Source of the DNA: Pseudonocardia sp. T1-2H
GTDB lineage: Bacteria > Actinomycetota > Actinomycetes > Mycobacteriales > Pseudonocardiaceae
Direction of reading: 5' to 3'
Length of the DNA stretch: 64,000 bases
Assembly (NCBI RefSeq): GCF_038039215.1
Contig: NZ_JBBPCL010000001.1
Location: forward strand, 1,116,001-1,180,000
The position numbers and the translations under genes are program-made. Every line of letters begins with the position of its first letter. Within the stretch, counting starts at the first letter, position 1. This document shows positions 63,032-64,000 of the stretch, piece by piece. Below the pieces are notes generated by a model. That model ran no database searches. It was not told the DNA's origin and saw nothing but the letters and a program-made list of their open reading frames with translations.

Positions 63032-63870
63032 GCGGGACGCCCCTGCTGGAGGGCCGCGCGCTCGCGTTCGCCTACGAGCGCGGCCGGCCGGTGCTCGACG
63101 GCGCGCAGATCACCGTGCACGCCGGCCGCCGCATCGCGGTGCTGGGACCCAACGGCGGCGGGAAGACGACCCTGTTCCGGCTGCTGGTCGGGCTCCTCGA
63201 GCCCACCTCGGGGCAGGTCCTGCTCGACGGGGAGCCGCTCGTGCGCAGCAGGCGCGGTCTGACCCGGTTGCGCAAGCAGGTCCAGCTCGTCCTGCAGGAC
63301 CCGGACGACCAGCTCTTCGCCGCGGACGTCACCCAGGACGTGTCGTTCGGTCCGGTCAACATGGGCCTGCCCGCGGCCGATGTCGAAGCGCGCGTGGCGG
63401 CCGCGCTGGATGCCCTGGACATCACCGATCTCGCCGACCGGCCGACCCACCTGCTGTCGTTCGGGCAGCGCAAACGGGTGTCGGTCGCCGGCGCGATCGC
63501 GATGTGCCCGCGGCTGCTGGTCCTCGACGAGCCGACCGCCGGCCTCGACCCGGCCGGGGTCGAAGCGCTGATGGAGATCATTACGGGGCTGCACCGCGCG
63601 GGCACGACGATCGTCCTGTCGACCCACGACGTCGACCTGGCCTACCGGTGGGCCGACGAGGTGGCCGTCGTGGCCTCGGGCACGGTACGGAGCGCGGGCG
63701 TCGACGAGGCGTTGGGGGATCCCGAGCTGCTGCGGTCCGCGCGGCTCGGGCCGGCGTGGGCCCCCGGTGTGCACCGGCTGCTGCGCGAGCTCGGCTCCGA
63801 GGACCGGCCACGGACGGCGGCCGAGCTGTCCGCGGTGGTGGTCGAGCGTCTCGGGCGGGCCAGCCGCTGA
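63028..63870 (+). CDS. cbiO: ECF transporter ATP-binding protein CbiO
   Basis: 280 residues. Walker A is GPNGGGKTT, the Q-loop is in LVLQDPDDQLFAADV, the signature is LSFGQRKRV (LSGGQ variant), Walker B is LLVLDEPTAGLDP and the switch His is in STHDVDLAYRW. It powers nickel or cobalt import through CbiMNQ. The GTG overlaps the cbiQ stop by four bases, completing an operon with all junctions overlapping. Confidence 0.96.
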   Translation: MSGTPLLEGRALAFAYERGRPVLDGAQITVHAGRRIAVLGPNGGGKTTLFRLLVGLLEPTSGQVLLDGEPLVRSRRGLTRLRKQVQLVLQDPDDQLFAADVTQDVSFGPVNMGLPAADVEARVAAALDALDITDLADRPTHLLSFGQRKRVSVAGAIAMCPRLLVLDEPTAGLDPAGVEALMEIITGLHRAGTTIVLSTHDVDLAYRWADEVAVVASGTVRSAGVDEALGDPELLRSARLGPAWAPGVHRLLRELGSEDRPRTAAELSAVVVERLGRASR

Positions 63871-63901
63871 CGCACCACCCGCGGCCGGGCCGGCGTCGAA
63901 T

Positions 63902-63922
63902 GCGGGCGCCGTCGGCGCCCGC
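63902..63922. terminator. Hairpin terminator after cbiO
   Basis: GCGGGCGCC pairs with GGCGCCCGC around a 3-base loop, 32 bases after the cbiO stop and followed by CGAAATCG. A short, very stable stem, probably the end of the cbiMNQO transcript. Confidence 0.7.
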
Positions 63923-64000
63923 CGAAATCGAGTGACGCCGTGGGGTCCGGTGACCTGGATGGGTCGGCGGACAGCGATCCGCGGAGTGGCGGCGCGCCGA

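Overview
The window is about 73% GC, with short operons, GTG/TTG starts and 1 to 4 base start/stop overlaps. It carries lsr2, a mycofactocin-coupled dehydrogenase, the phosphatase/DUF3090/SCO1664 trio and a gylR-type glycerol locus. Together these point to an actinomycete chromosome, most likely Pseudonocardiaceae (Pseudonocardia-like). The genus is my inference; no rRNA is present.

0-7.5 kb: a broken SDR gene with a hexanucleotide repeat, a CinA-type deamidase, lsr2 with a strong terminator, a phosphoesterase lipoprotein behind a truncated sensor-like membrane protein, and a large PEP-utilising phosphotransferase (Rph-like) downstream of an IclR regulator. 7.5-13 kb: an aromatic catabolism operon (zinc ADH, Rieske oxygenase, unknown 170-aa protein, ferredoxin reductase, MFS transporter) divergent from that IclR regulator, with repeated operator-like boxes between them. 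13-28 kb: mostly housekeeping: RNase H, tRNA-Leu(GAG), M20 peptidase, SDR and quinone reductase, aldo/keto reductase-like protein, UppP, the phosphatase/DUF3090/SCO1664 trio, a DODA-type dioxygenase, 6-phosphogluconate dehydrogenase, a HAD phosphatase and small membrane proteins.

28-41 kb: an FAD monooxygenase, a threonine dehydratase-like enzyme, and a glycerol locus. The glycerol locus has glpF-glpK-glpD on the minus strand, divergent from a GylR-like regulator and a second glpK. The minus-strand glpK is frameshifted and the other is intact. Next comes a group that reads as an alcohol to ketone to ester to acid route: mycofactocin-type SDR, Baeyer-Villiger monooxygenase and an HSL-type hydrolase.

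41.5-48.3 kb: the most unusual region. It holds a nucleotide-cyclase-like protein, a CRP-family regulator with its cNMP-contact residues kept, two STAND (NB-ARC type) ATPases with helical repeats, a small acidic protein and an XRE-type membrane-anchored protein. Both STAND N-termini and the cyclase C-terminus carry a short VQxG-like motif. This resembles the RHIM-like bacterial amyloid signalling sequences (BASS) that pair NLR-like proteins with a neighbouring effector.

48.5-64 kb: TerC; an IlvM-like ACT protein preceded by a possible branched-chain leader peptide; an esterase; a PQQ-type sugar dehydrogenase lipoprotein; DedA; asparaginase II; an HHH membrane protein with a remnant copy of its C-terminus; a MOP flippase; LtrA; a CorC/HlyC-type transporter; a stress-protein-like gene; and a complete overlapping cbiMNQO nickel/cobalt ECF operon. 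Five genes appear broken by single-base indels, three of them at the same heptamer. Sequencing error therefore has to be weighed against true pseudogenisation.
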